From Flectonema sp. DT1601 (lineage: Eukaryota > Euglenozoa > Diplonemea > Diplonemida > Diplonemidae): a stretch of DNA of 64,000 nt. Each line of letters starts with the position of its first letter. Position 1 is the stretch's first letter. A program made the position numbers and the translations under genes. This document shows, piece after piece, positions 63,930-64,000 of the stretch. The DNA is taken from positions 310,001-374,000 of the forward strand of contig OZ025807.1 in NCBI GenBank assembly GCA_964019425.1. Reading direction: 5' to 3'. The notes under the pieces are model-generated. The model was given only the letters and a program-made list of their open reading frames with translations. It made no database searches and was not told where the DNA came from.

Positions 63930-64000
63930 CTACGGAAGGCAGTCATTAGGACAACCGTGGTTCACACAACCAGCTTCAGGAGGAAATGCTCCGTGTGGTA
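63930..64000 (-). CDS. Possible C-terminal end of the next gene, partial
   Basis: The minus strand stays open from the window edge to a TAG at 63930-63932 and reads PHGAFPPEAGCVNHGCPNDC then LP and stop. The regular Cys/Pro/Gly composition, the lack of homopolymers and the strand match the real genes here. Only 22 codons are visible, so this is a weak call and the family is not identifiable. Intergenic chance reading is the alternative. Confidence 0.3.
   Translation of the reverse strand, partial: PHGAFPPEAGCVNHGCPNDCLP

Noticed and set aside
1-64000. Transposase, reverse transcriptase, viral, rRNA, CRISPR or spliced-leader RNA genes
   Set aside because: I looked for characteristic protein motifs and RNA signatures on both strands and found none that I could support.

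Overview
This 64 kb window comes from a nuclear chromosome of a microbial eukaryote, probably a flagellated protist. It holds fourteen full-length genes plus a small COMM-domain gene, and all fifteen lie on the minus strand. A probable sixteenth gene, cut by the right edge, is on the same strand. Six genes have short introns (11 in all, 70-232 nt). Most introns open with GTATGT and all but one close with ACAG. Thirteen of the fifteen start codons have a CAG acceptor-like site 0-33 nt upstream. One-strand gene order plus an acceptor just before each start suggests polycistronic transcription with spliced-leader trans-splicing, as in Euglenozoa. Conventional introns argue against a kinetoplastid; a diplonemid-like organism is my best guess, not proven. 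Noncoding DNA is packed with A and T runs of 10-33 nt, while coding DNA is balanced.

Layout in the direction of transcription (right to left): partial C-terminal exon (63930-64000); SNF2/Rad5-like ATPase with a PARP-type zinc finger, ubiquitin-like domain and RING (59163-62888); p24/TMED cargo receptor (57418-58307); RRM-like/coiled-coil protein (54600-56881); COMM-domain protein (53200-53478); cyclic-nucleotide-binding-domain protein (51596-52798); maleylacetoacetate isomerase/GST zeta (50528-51431); giant IQ-repeat protein (42568-50098); kelch membrane protein (37182-41351); CCDC137-like nucleolar protein (35736-36662); TTLL1 tubulin glutamylase (34109-35347); tandem DUF3431 membrane protein (31824-33752); WW-domain protein (27479-28138); unrecognised protein (26010-27093); a 12.8 kb gene desert; a 2608-residue EGF-like-repeat membrane protein (5410-13236); and an RNFT-like RING membrane E3 ligase (513-1962).

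The genes do not form an obvious pathway. Recurring themes are cell-surface adhesion or sensing (EGF-repeat, kelch, DUF3431), secretory-pathway work (p24, RNFT), cytoskeleton or flagellum (TTLL1, IQ-repeat, perhaps the coiled-coil protein) and nuclear work (SNF2, CCDC137-like). The noncoding parts carry several small dispersed repeat families, some ending in A-runs like retroposed RNAs, and several perfect hairpins or compositionally distinct islands that could be noncoding RNA genes. I saw no reverse transcriptase, transposase, viral gene, rRNA, CRISPR array or convincing tRNA gene.
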